From the NCBI GenBank assembly GCA_035552195.1, contig DASZLU010000026.1, positions 1 to 64,000 of the forward strand: a stretch of 64,000 bases of DNA, in the 5' to 3' direction. The translations under genes and the position numbers were made by a program. The notes under the pieces were generated by a model. The model saw nothing but the letters and a program-made list of their open reading frames with translations, made no database searches and was not told the origin of the DNA. The DNA is from CAIKMD01 sp035552195. GTDB lineage: Bacteria > Pseudomonadota > Alphaproteobacteria > ATCC43930 > CGMCC-115725. Within the stretch, counting starts at the first letter, position 1, and each line of letters opens with the position of its first letter. Shown here one piece after another: positions 34,477 to 43,590 of this stretch.

Positions 34477-36495
34477 ATGGAGCGGTCGGTGATGTCACGT
34501 CGCGAGGCTGCGACCGGCAATACGCGGGCGCTGGAGATTGGTCTCGTCCAGATCAACAACAGCTTCTCCGGCCAGAACTATCTGCCCTATTCCGTCGCAC
34601 TGCTGGAAGGCTACGTCCGCCAAGAAGCGGTCGATCCCTCGCGCTATCATTTCCGCCTGCCGATCTATAAGCGCCTCGCCATCAGCACGGCGGTCGAGCA
34701 GCTGGTCGATTGCGATGTCGTCGGCTTCAGCACCTATGTCTGGAATGCGCAGATCTCGCTCGAGATCGCGCGCCGGCTGAAGGTGCGCCGCCCGGATATG
34801 CTGATCATGTTCGGCGGCCCGCACGTGCCGGACCAGCCCGAAGAGTTCATGCGCGCCCATCCGTTCATCGATGTGGCGGTGCATAACGAGGGTGAGAAAA
34901 TCTTTCTGAAGCTTCTCGAAATGTACCCGTCCCGCGATTGGGAAGCGGTGCAGAGCGTCAGTTTCGTCGCGCCCGACGGCCGCTTCGTGCGCAATCCCAA
35001 CGGCGATCGTTTCCGCGACCTCGACCAGGTGCCGTCGCCGTTTCTCGGCGGCACGCTTGACGCTGTGGTCGCGGCCAATCCGGGTGAGACCTGGATCGGC
35101 CTTTGGGAGACCAATCGCGGTTGTCCGTTCCAATGCACGTTTTGCGATTGGGGCTCGGCGACTGCGGGCAAGGTCACCAAGTTCGGCATGGACCGTCTCG
35201 TCGCCGAAGTCGATTGGTTCTCGAAGCACAAGATCGAGTACATCTTCTGCTGCGACGCCAATTTCGGCATTCAGAAGCGCGATATCGAGATCGCCGAATA
35301 CGTCGCCCAGGTGAAGGCACAGACCGGCTATCCCGTCGCGCTCTCGGTGCAGAACACCAAGAACGCGACCGAGCGCGCCTATCAGACGCAGAAAATCTTG
35401 TCGGATGCGGGCCTCAACAAAGGCGTGGCGCTGTCGATGCAAAGTGTCGATATGACGACGCTCGAGGCCATCAAGCGCGACAACATTTCGATCGATACGT
35501 ATATGGAGCTGCAACGCCGCTTCACCCGCGACAAGGTCGAAACCTATAGTGATTTGATCCTCGGTCTGCCCGGCGAGACCTACGAGTCTTTCGTCGAGGG
35601 TGTGCGGCTCCTGATCGAGACGGGGCAGCACAACCGTATCCAATTCAACAATCTCTCGATCCTTCCCAATGCCGAGATGGGCAGTACCGCCTATCAGAAG
35701 GAATTCGGCATGGAGACGGTCGAATCGAAGATTATCAACATCCACGGCGAACGCGTCGAGCTCGAAGACGATGTTCCCGAGATTCAGCAGCTCGTCATCG
35801 CGACCGCCGCGATGCCGCTCGCCGATTGGCGCCGGACGCGGGCGTTCTGTTGGATCACGGCGTTGCTCCATTTCGACAAGCTCTTCCAGATACCGCTGAT
35901 CGTGGCGCATGAACTCGGGGGGCTCGGCTATCGCGAGATGCTGGAAGCATTCCTCACCGTCGATTCCGCTTCCTATCCGCTGCTCGGCGAGATCCGCGAT
36001 TTCTTCATCGACGAGGCGGGACGCATTCAAGAGGGCGCGCCCGAATACGTGTTCTCGAAGGAATATCTCGGCATCTTCTGGCCGGCCGACGAGTACATCT
36101 TCATCAAGCTGACGGCGGAAAAGAAATTCGGCGAATTCTATCGCCAAGCAGGCGGTCTTTTGAAAGAGCTCGCGTCCCTTCATGGCGATGCGAAGGTGGA
36201 CAAGGTGCTCGACGAGGCGCTGCGCCTCAACGGCGCGCTGGTGCGGCAGCCTTTCGCACAAGAAGACGAAGTCATCGAGTTGAGCTGCGATCTCATGGGC
36301 TTCTATACGGGCGTCCGGGAAGGCGAGAAGCGGCCGCTGCGTTACGTGCCGACCGCGGTGCAGATCGATCGTCAAAGCAAGCGTTACGACGATTTCCAGA
36401 CCTGGTGCCGCGAAGTGGTGTGGTGGGGCAATAAGAAGGGCGCCTACCTCTATAATAATCGCACGGTCGAAGCGCAGCTCGCCGGTCATTTCTGA
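34477..36495 (+). CDS. B12-binding-type radical SAM protein
   Basis: 672 residues from ATG at 34477, which follows AGGGG. The [4Fe-4S]/SAM motif is clear: C216-x3-C220-x2-C223 in NRGCPFQCTFCDWG. Before it (about 20-175) lies a Rossmann-like domain of the cobalamin-binding type (VVGFSTYVWNAQISLEIARRL, LIMFGGPHVPDQPEEFM), though the DxHxxG cobalamin motif is not evident. The C-terminal ~250 residues are an uncharacterised helical domain. Members of this superfamily methylate unactivated carbons or rearrange substrates. Placed at the head of the nucleotide-sugar block and 3 bases from an aldo/keto reductase, it may modify the sugar or lipid carrier. Confidence 0.8.
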   Translation: MERSVMSRREAATGNTRALEIGLVQINNSFSGQNYLPYSVALLEGYVRQEAVDPSRYHFRLPIYKRLAISTAVEQLVDCDVVGFSTYVWNAQISLEIARRLKVRRPDMLIMFGGPHVPDQPEEFMRAHPFIDVAVHNEGEKIFLKLLEMYPSRDWEAVQSVSFVAPDGRFVRNPNGDRFRDLDQVPSPFLGGTLDAVVAANPGETWIGLWETNRGCPFQCTFCDWGSATAGKVTKFGMDRLVAEVDWFSKHKIEYIFCCDANFGIQKRDIEIAEYVAQVKAQTGYPVALSVQNTKNATERAYQTQKILSDAGLNKGVALSMQSVDMTTLEAIKRDNISIDTYMELQRRFTRDKVETYSDLILGLPGETYESFVEGVRLLIETGQHNRIQFNNLSILPNAEMGSTAYQKEFGMETVESKIINIHGERVELEDDVPEIQQLVIATAAMPLADWRRTRAFCWITALLHFDKLFQIPLIVAHELGGLGYREMLEAFLTVDSASYPLLGEIRDFFIDEAGRIQEGAPEYVFSKEYLGIFWPADEYIFIKLTAEKKFGEFYRQAGGLLKELASLHGDAKVDKVLDEALRLNGALVRQPFAQEDEVIELSCDLMGFYTGVREGEKRPLRYVPTAVQIDRQSKRYDDFQTWCREVVWWGNKKGAYLYNNRTVEAQLAGHF

Positions 36496-36498
36496 TCG

Positions 36499-37461
36499 AT
36501 GCGCAGCCGCACGCTCGGCCGGTCGGGGTTCGCCGTTTCCGAGATTGGCTTTGGCGCTTGGGGCATCGGCGGCCGCACTGGGGGCGAGACGTCTTACGGC
36601 GACACCGACGACCGCCGCTCGCTGGCAGCGCTCGATCGTGCCTTTGATCTCGGCATCACCTTCTACGATACAGCGCCGGCCTATGGCGACGGACACAGCG
36701 AGACATTGGTCGGCGAGGCGTTTGCACGCCGGCGCGATCGTGTCGCGATCGCGACCAAGGCAGGGCTGCCGCGCTTCGGCGAGCCGTCCGACTTTTCGCC
36801 GGAAGCGCTCCGCCGCTCGCTCGAGGGCAGCCTTCAGCGGCTGAAGAGCGACTACGTCGATCTCTTCCAACTGCACAACCCGCCGCCCGATCTGTTCCGC
36901 AGCGCGCCGGAAAGCTACGCAACGCTCGAGGCGTTGCGGTGCGAGGGCAAGATCCGCGCGGTTGGTGTCTCGGTCAAATCGCCGGCCGAAGCGCTGTCGA
37001 TGCTCTCGAGCCACACGGTCGCGGCCGTGCAGGTGAATCTCAACATGCTCGACGTTCGCGCCGTCGAATCGGGCTTGCTCGAACGTGCGGCCGAGATCGG
37101 TGTCGGCGTCATCGCGCGCACGCCGCTGTGTTTCGGCTTCCTCTCCGGCGCCGTAACGGCGGCAACCGAATTTGCGCCGGGCGATCATCGCCGCGCTTGG
37201 CCGCGCGCGCAGATCGAGCGCTGGGTGAAAGGGGCTGCGGCGATGCAAGCAGCGACGAACGCTCCGGCAAGCCAGTCGCCGAGTCAGGCGGCGCTGCGCT
37301 TCTGTCTGTCATTCCCGGCGGTGTCTGCCGTAATTCCCGGCATCCTCTCGCCCGAGGAAGCGGCGGACAACGCTGCCGCGAGCGGTTTCGGTCCGCTCGA
37401 CGAGGCCGCGCGCGACCGGATCGTTGCGCTCAATCGCGAGATCGAGCTGTTTGCGCGCTGA
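36499..37461 (+). CDS. Aldo/keto reductase
   Basis: 320 residues. AKR fold features: LGRSGFAVSEIGFGAWGIGG at the N-terminus, catalytic residues in FYDTAPAYGDG (Asp, Tyr), IATKAGLP (Lys) and LFQLHNPPP (His), and the cofactor-binding end VIPGILSPEEAADN. NADPH-dependent carbonyl reductase; the gene follows the radical SAM gene by 3 bases, so both are co-translated. Within a sugar block it could reduce a 4-keto-sugar, as AKR-type sugar ketoreductases do. It overlaps the convergent Nudix gene by about 30 bases. Confidence 0.85.
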   Translation: MRSRTLGRSGFAVSEIGFGAWGIGGRTGGETSYGDTDDRRSLAALDRAFDLGITFYDTAPAYGDGHSETLVGEAFARRRDRVAIATKAGLPRFGEPSDFSPEALRRSLEGSLQRLKSDYVDLFQLHNPPPDLFRSAPESYATLEALRCEGKIRAVGVSVKSPAEALSMLSSHTVAAVQVNLNMLDVRAVESGLLERAAEIGVGVIARTPLCFGFLSGAVTAATEFAPGDHRRAWPRAQIERWVKGAAAMQAATNAPASQSPSQAALRFCLSFPAVSAVIPGILSPEEAADNAAASGFGPLDEAARDRIVALNREIELFAR

Positions 37462-38017
37462 GGGGTACGTCCGGCGCTGCTTCCTCGAGAAGCAGGAAAG
37501 CAAGCGGTGCGGCATGACCGAGAGAGACGAACGCGCCGCCGCGCATCGCCGCCCGAATTTCCGGGCGCGTCAACTCGACCTGCTCGGCTTCCTCCAAATC
37601 ATCGCTGATCGGCGCGCGGATGCGCGTGATGTCGACAGCATGAAAATAATGGCTGATGCTGAAGCCGTAGGTGCAGCTCGTCGGCCAGCTCGACATATGC
37701 CGCCAGGACCGGGCGATGGCGCCGATCTCCTCGAGCAGTTCGCGGCGCGCTGCGATCTCGGGCGTTTCGCCGGGGTCGAGCTTGCCGCCGGGCAAGGCGA
37801 GACCGACGCGGCGCACGCCGTGGCGGTATTGGCGCAAAGTGACGATGCGATGCTCCGGCGTTTCCGCGATGATGCTGACGAATTCGCCGGTCGCGATGTG
37901 GTGGTAATCGTCGATCATGCGGCCATCGGGCAGGGCCACTTTTTCCACCGAGACCTCGACGAAGGGCGGCGCCGCGTAGACAGTGCGTTGTCCAAGAATG
38001 CGCCAGGGCTTGATCAT
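37430..38017 (-). CDS. Nudix hydrolase
   Basis: 195 residues from ATG at 38017 (MIKPWRILGQRTVY); a longer frame to 38077 is not supported. The Nudix box is intact: GGKLDPGETPEIAARRELLEEIG fits G-x5-E-x7-REUxEExGU, split here over positions ~85-108. Fold resembles ADP-ribose/GDP-mannose pyrophosphatases. It is the only minus-strand gene in the sugar block and diverges from the SDR gene at 38083. Possible role: clearing stray nucleotide sugars. Substrate not readable. Confidence 0.8.
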   Translation of the reverse strand: MIKPWRILGQRTVYAAPPFVEVSVEKVALPDGRMIDDYHHIATGEFVSIIAETPEHRIVTLRQYRHGVRRVGLALPGGKLDPGETPEIAARRELLEEIGAIARSWRHMSSWPTSCTYGFSISHYFHAVDITRIRAPISDDLEEAEQVELTRPEIRAAMRGGAFVSLGHAAPLAFLLLEEAAPDVPLSAQTARSRD

Positions 38018-38082
38018 CGCTTGTCCGGTCCTTCGTGCTCTGCACTTGGCCGTGATACTATCGGCATCCGAGGCCACTCACC

Positions 38083-39039
38083 ATGACGCAAAAGATCCTC
38101 ATCTGCGGCGCCACCGGGTTTATCGGCCGCAATCTGATCGAACATTTCGCGGCGCGTGCCGATTGCGATGTTCACGCCGTGCGCTTTATGCGCGAGGAAT
38201 ATCGCTGTCCTGGAGTCACGTGGCACCGTGCCGATCTGCGCCGCATCGAGGAGGTCGAGGCGCTGGTCGCCGGTTGCGATGTGATCATTCAGGCGGCGGC
38301 CACGACGTCCGGGGCCAAAGACATCGTCACCAGGCCCTATATCCACACGACCGATAACGCCGTGATGAACTCGCTGCTGCTGCGGGCGGCCTATGAAGCC
38401 AAGGTCAAGCATTTTGTGTTCTTCAGCTGCACGGTGATGCATCAATCGAGCGAGACGCCGCTCGATGAGGAGGCGTGGGACGCCAACGTGCCGATGGCGC
38501 CCAATTATTTCGCCGCCGGTTGGACCAAGGTTTATATCGAAAAGATGTGCGAGTTTTACGCCCGTCTCGGCATCACCAAACATACCGTCATCCGGCATTC
38601 CAATATCTACGGCCCCTACGACAAGTTCGATCTCGAACGCAGCCACGTCTTCGGGGCTACGATGACCAAGGTGATGACGGCAACGGACGGGACGATCAAG
38701 GTCTGGGGCAGCGGCGAGGAAGCGCGCGACCTGCTTTATGTCGGCGATCTGGTCGATTTCGTTTCGCGTGCCGTGGATCGGCAGACGACGCCCTACGCGC
38801 TGTACAATGCGGGCTATGGGCGCGCTGTCAGCATCAACGACGTCGTTGCGAAGATTGTCGCGGCGTCGGGCCGCGACCTCAAGATCGCGCACGACCTCAG
38901 CAAACCGACCATCAAGACGTCGCTGGCGCTCGATTGCGCCAAGGCGGCAAGTGAGCTCGACTGGCGGCCGCGGACCTCGCTGGATGAGGGGATTCGGCGG
39001 ACGATCGATTGGTGGCGGGCGAATGTCCCGCACGGCTGA
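38083..39039 (+). CDS. NAD-dependent epimerase/dehydratase-like protein (extended SDR, Fcl/ColC-like)
   Basis: 318 residues. Rossmann loop ILICGATGFIGRNLIEHF, DVIIQAAATTSGAKD, VFFSCTVMHQ and ending HDLSKPTIKTSLAL with DWRPRTSLDEGI, all typical of GDP-fucose-synthase-like enzymes. The catalytic YxxxK Tyr seems lacking: the Lys of WTK is residue 149 and residue 145 is Ala, with the nearest Tyr at 142. The enzyme could be altered in mechanism or use another acid/base. Fcl and ColC epimerise and reduce 4-keto-6-deoxy GDP-sugars, which fits the neighbours. Confidence 0.75.
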   Translation: MTQKILICGATGFIGRNLIEHFAARADCDVHAVRFMREEYRCPGVTWHRADLRRIEEVEALVAGCDVIIQAAATTSGAKDIVTRPYIHTTDNAVMNSLLLRAAYEAKVKHFVFFSCTVMHQSSETPLDEEAWDANVPMAPNYFAAGWTKVYIEKMCEFYARLGITKHTVIRHSNIYGPYDKFDLERSHVFGATMTKVMTATDGTIKVWGSGEEARDLLYVGDLVDFVSRAVDRQTTPYALYNAGYGRAVSINDVVAKIVAASGRDLKIAHDLSKPTIKTSLALDCAKAASELDWRPRTSLDEGIRRTIDWWRANVPHG

Positions 39040-39199
39040 AAACCCCGCGAATAGCACGATTTTCGCGCGGATTCGCCGGTTGAAGCGAGGGCGGCGATAT
39101 GTTAGTTGACCGCGGCCAGTATGGAACAATCAAGCCGATTGAACGCACCATTACGGTGCTCCAACCCGAGCGGTCGCAGCCGCATTTGAGCGATTGAGC

Positions 39200-40156
39200 A
39201 TGACTGCAGCGCGCGACGACTCCCTGCCGGCTCTTTACCGCAGCCTCTATCGCATCCGGCGAGTCGAAGAGAAGATCATCGACGTCTATCCGAGCGATCG
39301 GGTGAAGAGCCCCGTCCATCTGTCGATCGGCCAGGAATCGGTCTCGGTCGGCGTGTGCGCCGCGCTCGCCCCCGACGACATCGCTTTCGGCACCTATCGC
39401 GGCCACGCGCTCTACCTCGCCAAGGGCGGCGATATGAAGCGCATGATCGCCGAGCTCTACGGCAAGGTCGACGGCGCGTCGCGCGGCAAGGCCGGCTCGA
39501 TGCATCTCATCGATCTCAGCGCGAATATGATGGGCACCTCGGCGATCGTCGCGACGACGATCCCGCAAGCCGTCGGCTATGCCTTCGCGCTGAAAGTGCG
39601 CAAGGCAAAGCAGATCGTCGTCTGCTTCTTCGGCGAAGGCGCGATGGACGAGGGCGTCGCTTACGAAAGCCTCAATTTCGCCGCCCTCAAAAAATTGCCG
39701 ATCTTCTTCGTCTGCGAGAATAATCACTACGCGATCTATTCGCATATCCGCGATCGCATGCCGCATCCCGATCCGTGCGAGCGTGCCGCCGTGTTCCGCA
39801 TCCCGAACGAGCGGATCGAGGGCGGCGACACGCAGAAGATCCGCGACGCCAGCCAACGCGCCGTCGCCAAGATCCGGGCAGGCGAGGGGCCGCAATTCAT
39901 CGAATGCATGACCTATCGCTGGCGCGACCATGTCGGGCCCGATGAAGATCGCAAATGGAACTACCGCCCGGATGAAGAGCTCGACGGCTGGATCCGTCGC
40001 GACGAGCTGAAGCGGCTCGGCGACATGCTCGATCCGGCCGAGCGGCAGAGGATCGAGGCGGCGGCTGACGCCGAGATTGCCGCTGCATTCGATTATGCCG
40101 AAGCGAGTGCTTTTCCGGGACCCGAGGAACTGGCGACCAATGTCTTCGCCCGCTAA
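39200..40156 (+). CDS. Thiamine-diphosphate-dependent E1 component, alpha subunit
   Basis: 318 residues from ATG at 39200. Conserved features of E1 alpha (pyruvate/branched-chain/acetoin dehydrogenase): HLSIGQESVSVGVCAAL, GTYRGHALYLAKGGD, SRGKAGSMHL, and the TPP/Mg motif GEGAMDEGVAYESLNFAALKKLPIFFVCENN (GxG...N). The partner beta subunit overlaps its 3' end by 17 bases. No E2 acyltransferase or E3 lipoamide dehydrogenase gene is nearby, so a full dehydrogenase complex is not encoded here. In sugar pathways such E1 pairs can add a two-carbon unit to a keto-sugar (see findings). Confidence 0.88.
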   Translation: MTAARDDSLPALYRSLYRIRRVEEKIIDVYPSDRVKSPVHLSIGQESVSVGVCAALAPDDIAFGTYRGHALYLAKGGDMKRMIAELYGKVDGASRGKAGSMHLIDLSANMMGTSAIVATTIPQAVGYAFALKVRKAKQIVVCFFGEGAMDEGVAYESLNFAALKKLPIFFVCENNHYAIYSHIRDRMPHPDPCERAAVFRIPNERIEGGDTQKIRDASQRAVAKIRAGEGPQFIECMTYRWRDHVGPDEDRKWNYRPDEELDGWIRRDELKRLGDMLDPAERQRIEAAADAEIAAAFDYAEASAFPGPEELATNVFAR

Positions 40157-41201
40157 ATCCAACCGCACGCTCACCTACGCGCAGGCCCTCTACGAAGGCA
40201 CGCGCCAGGAGATGGAGCGCGACGAGAACGTCTACATCCTCGGTCTCGGCGTCGATGACGCGCGCGGCATGTACGGCACGACGCTCGACTTGCAGAAAAT
40301 CTTCGGGCCCGACCGCAATTTCGATACGCCGCTTTCCGAAGACGCGATGACCGGCGTCGCGATCGGCTCGGCGCTCGCCGGCATGCGGCCGATCCACGTG
40401 CATCAGCGGATGGATTTCCTGCTGCTATGCATGAACCAGCTCGTCAACATCGCGGCGAAGAGCTCTTACATGTTCGCCGGCGCGGTCTCGGTGCCGATCG
40501 TCGAGCGCGCCGTCATCGGCCGCTCCTGGGGCCAGGGCGCGCAGCACAGCCAGGCCTTCCATTCCTATTTCATGCACGTGCCGGGGCTCAAAGTCGTGGC
40601 GCCCGCAACGCCCCATGACGCCAAGGGCTGCACCATCGCTGCCATTCGCGATAACAACCCGGTCGTGCTGATGGAGCATCGCATGCTCTATCAGAATGCC
40701 GGCATCGTTCCGGAAGAGCCGTTCGAGGTGAAGCCCGGCCAAGCGCGTGTTCTGACCGAGGGCAAGGACGTCACGATCGTGGCGATCAGCCACATGGTGG
40801 TCGAGGCGCTCCGCGCCAAGCATCTGCTCGAGCAGGTCGGCATCGCGGCCGAGGTGATCGATCCGGTGTGGCTCGCGCCGCTCGATATCGAAACGATCGC
40901 CGCCTCGGTCGAACACACGGGCCGCATCCTCGTTGTCGACAATAGCTGGACGATGTGCGGCGCCAGCAGCGAGATCATCGCGCTGCTGCACGAGAAGCTG
41001 CAGACCAAGCGCGCTTTCCGCGCGGCGCGTCTCGGCTATGCGCCGACGCCGTGCCCGACGACCAAGCCGCTCGAGAACATCTTCTATCCCTCGGCCGTGA
41101 CGATCGCCGAGCAGGCTTATGCACTCGTCAAAGAGCGCGGCGACTGGCATCCGGCGGCGGCCGAAGCCAAAGAGATCGCCGAATTCAGAGGGCCGTTCTA
41201 G
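40140..41201 (+). CDS. Thiamine-diphosphate-dependent E1 component, beta subunit
   Basis: 353 residues from ATG at 40140, inside the 3' end of the alpha gene; the longer open frame to 40077 has no similarity. E1 beta features: RTLTYAQALYEGTRQEM, SEDAMTGVAIGSALAGMRPIH, GAQHSQAFHSYFMHVPGLKVVAPATPHDAKG, and a transketolase C-terminal domain with GRILVVDNSWTMCGASSEI. Forms a heterotetramer with the alpha subunit, the TPP site lying at their interface. The overlap implies coupled translation and equal amounts. Confidence 0.88.
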   Translation: MSSPAKSNRTLTYAQALYEGTRQEMERDENVYILGLGVDDARGMYGTTLDLQKIFGPDRNFDTPLSEDAMTGVAIGSALAGMRPIHVHQRMDFLLLCMNQLVNIAAKSSYMFAGAVSVPIVERAVIGRSWGQGAQHSQAFHSYFMHVPGLKVVAPATPHDAKGCTIAAIRDNNPVVLMEHRMLYQNAGIVPEEPFEVKPGQARVLTEGKDVTIVAISHMVVEALRAKHLLEQVGIAAEVIDPVWLAPLDIETIAASVEHTGRILVVDNSWTMCGASSEIIALLHEKLQTKRAFRAARLGYAPTPCPTTKPLENIFYPSAVTIAEQAYALVKERGDWHPAAAEAKEIAEFRGPF

Positions 41202-41233
41202 GGCCCGCTTTCAGAATCAAGGACCCCCACGCG

Positions 41234-42520
41234 ATGGCCTCACGAGAGCAGCTTCTTCAACAGATTCACGAGAGCGTCGCCGCTTACTGCAGGGCCGAGC
41301 ACGATTTCAGCTTCGATGCGAAATCGCCGATCGTGCGCTTGCACGAACCGACCTTCGGTGCCGAGGAGATCAACGCCGCCATCGATTGCATGGTGTCGAC
41401 GCGGGTCACCATGGGTGCGAAGGTCAAGAAATTCGAGCGAGAATTCTCGGACAAATATCATTTCGCCCATGGCGTGATGAACAATTCCGGCTCGTCGGCC
41501 AATCTGCTGGCCGTCGCCGCGATCGCCAATCCCGAGACCAAAGATGGACTGAAGCCCGGCGACGAGGTCATCGTGCCGGCACTTTCATGGTCGACCACGG
41601 TATGGCCGCTGGTTCAGTTGGGGCTCGTGCCGGTGATCGTCGACATCGATCCGGCAACGCTCAACATCGATCCGGCCCAGATCGAGAGCGCCATCGGCCC
41701 GAAGACCCGCGGCGTCATGATCGTGCCGGTCTACGGCAATCCCTGCGCCATGGATGCGATCGTCGATATCTGCAAGCGCCGCTCGCTGACCCTGATCGAG
41801 GATTGCTGCGAGGCGCTGGGCGCGTTCTACGACAATAAGCCGGTCGGCAAGTTCGGCCGCGTCGCGACGTTCAGCTTCTATTTCTCGCATCATATGACGA
41901 CGCTCGAGGGCGGCATCTGCGTCACCGACGATTTCGAGCTGGCCGAGATGATGCGCATTCTCCGTGCCCATGGCTGGATCCGCGAGGTCGAGGACAAGAA
42001 GCGCTGGACCGCCCGCTATCCCGAAATCCACGAGCGCTTCCTCTTCGTCAATCAGGGCTACAATCTGCGCGCGACCGAATTGCAGGGCGCGATGGGCTCG
42101 GTGCAATTGCCCAAGCTCGACGGCTATGTGCAAAAGCGCCGCGACAACGCCGCCTGGTTCCGGCGTACGCTTGGCCGATATGGCGACGTGATGGATTTTC
42201 AGGACGAGACGCCGAAGGGCCTCCATTCCTGGTTCGGCTTCCCGATCACCATCCGCGAAAAGGCGCCCTTCAAGGTGACCGAGCTGATGGCGGCGCTCGA
42301 GGCCGCGCATATCGAGACGCGGCCGATCATTTGCGGCAACATCGCGCGTCAGCCGGCGATGAAGCTCTTTCCGCATCGCACGGTCGGCGATCTCACGCAC
42401 GCCAACGCCGTGATGGACCGCAGCTTCTCCTTCGGCATCCATCAGGATGTCGATACCGGCGCGCGCGAGTATATTGCCGAGCAGTTCCGCACCTTCCTCA
42501 AAGGTCGCGGCGTCATCTGA
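41234..42520 (+). CDS. DegT/DnrJ-fold PLP enzyme, ColD-like sugar 3-dehydratase
   Basis: 428 residues from ATG at 41234. Aspartate-aminotransferase-fold sugar enzyme: NNSGSSANLLAVAAI, DEVIVPALSWSTTVWPLVQLGLVP, LIEDCCEALGAFY. The usual PLP-binding Lys in SFHxxK is replaced: the segment reads SFYFSHHMTTLEGG with His219 at the Lys position. This substitution is the hallmark of ColD (GDP-4-keto-6-deoxy-D-mannose 3-dehydratase), which uses His and PMP to remove the C3 hydroxyl. So a 3-deoxygenation and not an amination is expected. Neighbouring 4,6-dehydratase and epimerase genes support a 3,6-dideoxy sugar. Confidence 0.85.
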   Translation: MASREQLLQQIHESVAAYCRAEHDFSFDAKSPIVRLHEPTFGAEEINAAIDCMVSTRVTMGAKVKKFEREFSDKYHFAHGVMNNSGSSANLLAVAAIANPETKDGLKPGDEVIVPALSWSTTVWPLVQLGLVPVIVDIDPATLNIDPAQIESAIGPKTRGVMIVPVYGNPCAMDAIVDICKRRSLTLIEDCCEALGAFYDNKPVGKFGRVATFSFYFSHHMTTLEGGICVTDDFELAEMMRILRAHGWIREVEDKKRWTARYPEIHERFLFVNQGYNLRATELQGAMGSVQLPKLDGYVQKRRDNAAWFRRTLGRYGDVMDFQDETPKGLHSWFGFPITIREKAPFKVTELMAALEAAHIETRPIICGNIARQPAMKLFPHRTVGDLTHANAVMDRSFSFGIHQDVDTGAREYIAEQFRTFLKGRGVI

Positions 42521-42557
42521 TAGGCGTTGCCGCTGGGTAACGTCGACGGGAAGGGCA

Positions 42558-43577
42558 ATGGCCAGACCGAAAGCGCTGATCACCGGCATCACCGGCATGG
42601 TGGGTTCCCACCTCGCCGAGTTCCTGATGGAAAAGACCGATTGGGATGTCTACGGCATGTGCCGCTGGCGCAGTCCGCTCGATAATCTCGAGAAGCTCAT
42701 CCCGCGCATCAATCGCAAGGATCGCGTTCATCTGCTTTACGGCGATCTGCGCGATACGCTCGCGATTCAAGATGTCGTGCGCAAGGCGCAGCCGGATTAT
42801 GTGTTCCATCTCGCGGCGCAAAGCTTCCCGCGCACCAGCTTCGAGGCGCCGCTCGATACGTTCGAGACGAACATCCAAGGCACGGCGCGCGTCCTCGATG
42901 CGCTGCGCGTGCTGAAGCCTGATGCGATAACGCATGTCTGCGCCTCATCCGAGGTCTTCGGCCGTGTGCCGCGCGATAAGCTGCCGATCAACGAGGAATG
43001 CAGCTTCCATCCGGCGTCGCCCTACGCGATTTCGAAGGTCGGCACCGATCTCATCGGCCGCTTCTATGCCGAGGCTTATGGCATGATGGTGATGACGACG
43101 CGAATGTTTACCCATACCGGGCCGCGACGCGGCGACGTGTTCGCCGAATCGACGTTCGCCAAGCAGATTGCCATGATCGAAGCCGGGATTCTGCCGCCGG
43201 TCGTGAAGGTCGGCAATCTCGATTCGCTGCGCACCATCGCCGACGTGCGCGACGCCGTGCGCGCCTATTACATGCTGGTGACGGCAAAGCCGGTGTCAGG
43301 CGCTTATTACAATATCGGCGGCACGCAGTCGCTGAGCATCCGCGCGCTGCTCGACCATCTGATCGCGCTGTCGCCCCAGAAGGATTCGATCAAGGTCGAG
43401 ATCGATCCCGATCGCTTGCGGCCGATCGATGCCGATCTCCAGGTGCCGGATACGGCGAAATTCACCCAACACACGGGCTGGAAGCCGGAGATTCCGTTCG
43501 AGCAGACGATCCGCGACCTGCTTGATTATTGGCGCGATCGGGTGCGGCGCGAAGGCGACCGCTTCCTGCAGCGCTAG
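42558..43577 (+). CDS. GDP-mannose 4,6-dehydratase-like NDP-sugar dehydratase
   Basis: 339 residues from ATG at 42558; an upstream open extension is discarded. Features of GMD-type extended SDRs: ALITGITGMVGSHLAEFL, the Arg-rich CRWRSPLDNLEKL, LLYGDLRDTLAIQDVV, VFHLAAQSFPRTSFEAPLDTFETNIQGT, CASSEVFG, and catalytic YAISKVGTD (YxxxK). GMD makes GDP-4-keto-6-deoxymannose; relatives (WcbK/DdahA) act on GDP-D-glycero-D-manno-heptose. Next to a heptose guanylyltransferase the heptose version is likely, but the hexose version cannot be excluded. Confidence 0.85.
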   Translation: MARPKALITGITGMVGSHLAEFLMEKTDWDVYGMCRWRSPLDNLEKLIPRINRKDRVHLLYGDLRDTLAIQDVVRKAQPDYVFHLAAQSFPRTSFEAPLDTFETNIQGTARVLDALRVLKPDAITHVCASSEVFGRVPRDKLPINEECSFHPASPYAISKVGTDLIGRFYAEAYGMMVMTTRMFTHTGPRRGDVFAESTFAKQIAMIEAGILPPVVKVGNLDSLRTIADVRDAVRAYYMLVTAKPVSGAYYNIGGTQSLSIRALLDHLIALSPQKDSIKVEIDPDRLRPIDADLQVPDTAKFTQHTGWKPEIPFEQTIRDLLDYWRDRVRREGDRFLQR

Positions 43578-43590
43578 TCACCCGGTTCGC

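Noticed and set aside
34495..37248. 917-codon minus-strand open frame over the radical SAM and aldo/keto reductase genes
   Set aside because: Opposite-strand shadow of two genes with clear motifs; its Arg/Asp/His-rich composition is typical of high-GC antisense frames.
42447..42557. Upstream extension of the 4,6-dehydratase frame
   Set aside because: The extension is Ser/Arg-rich and overlaps the ColD-like gene; family similarity begins at the ATG at 42558.
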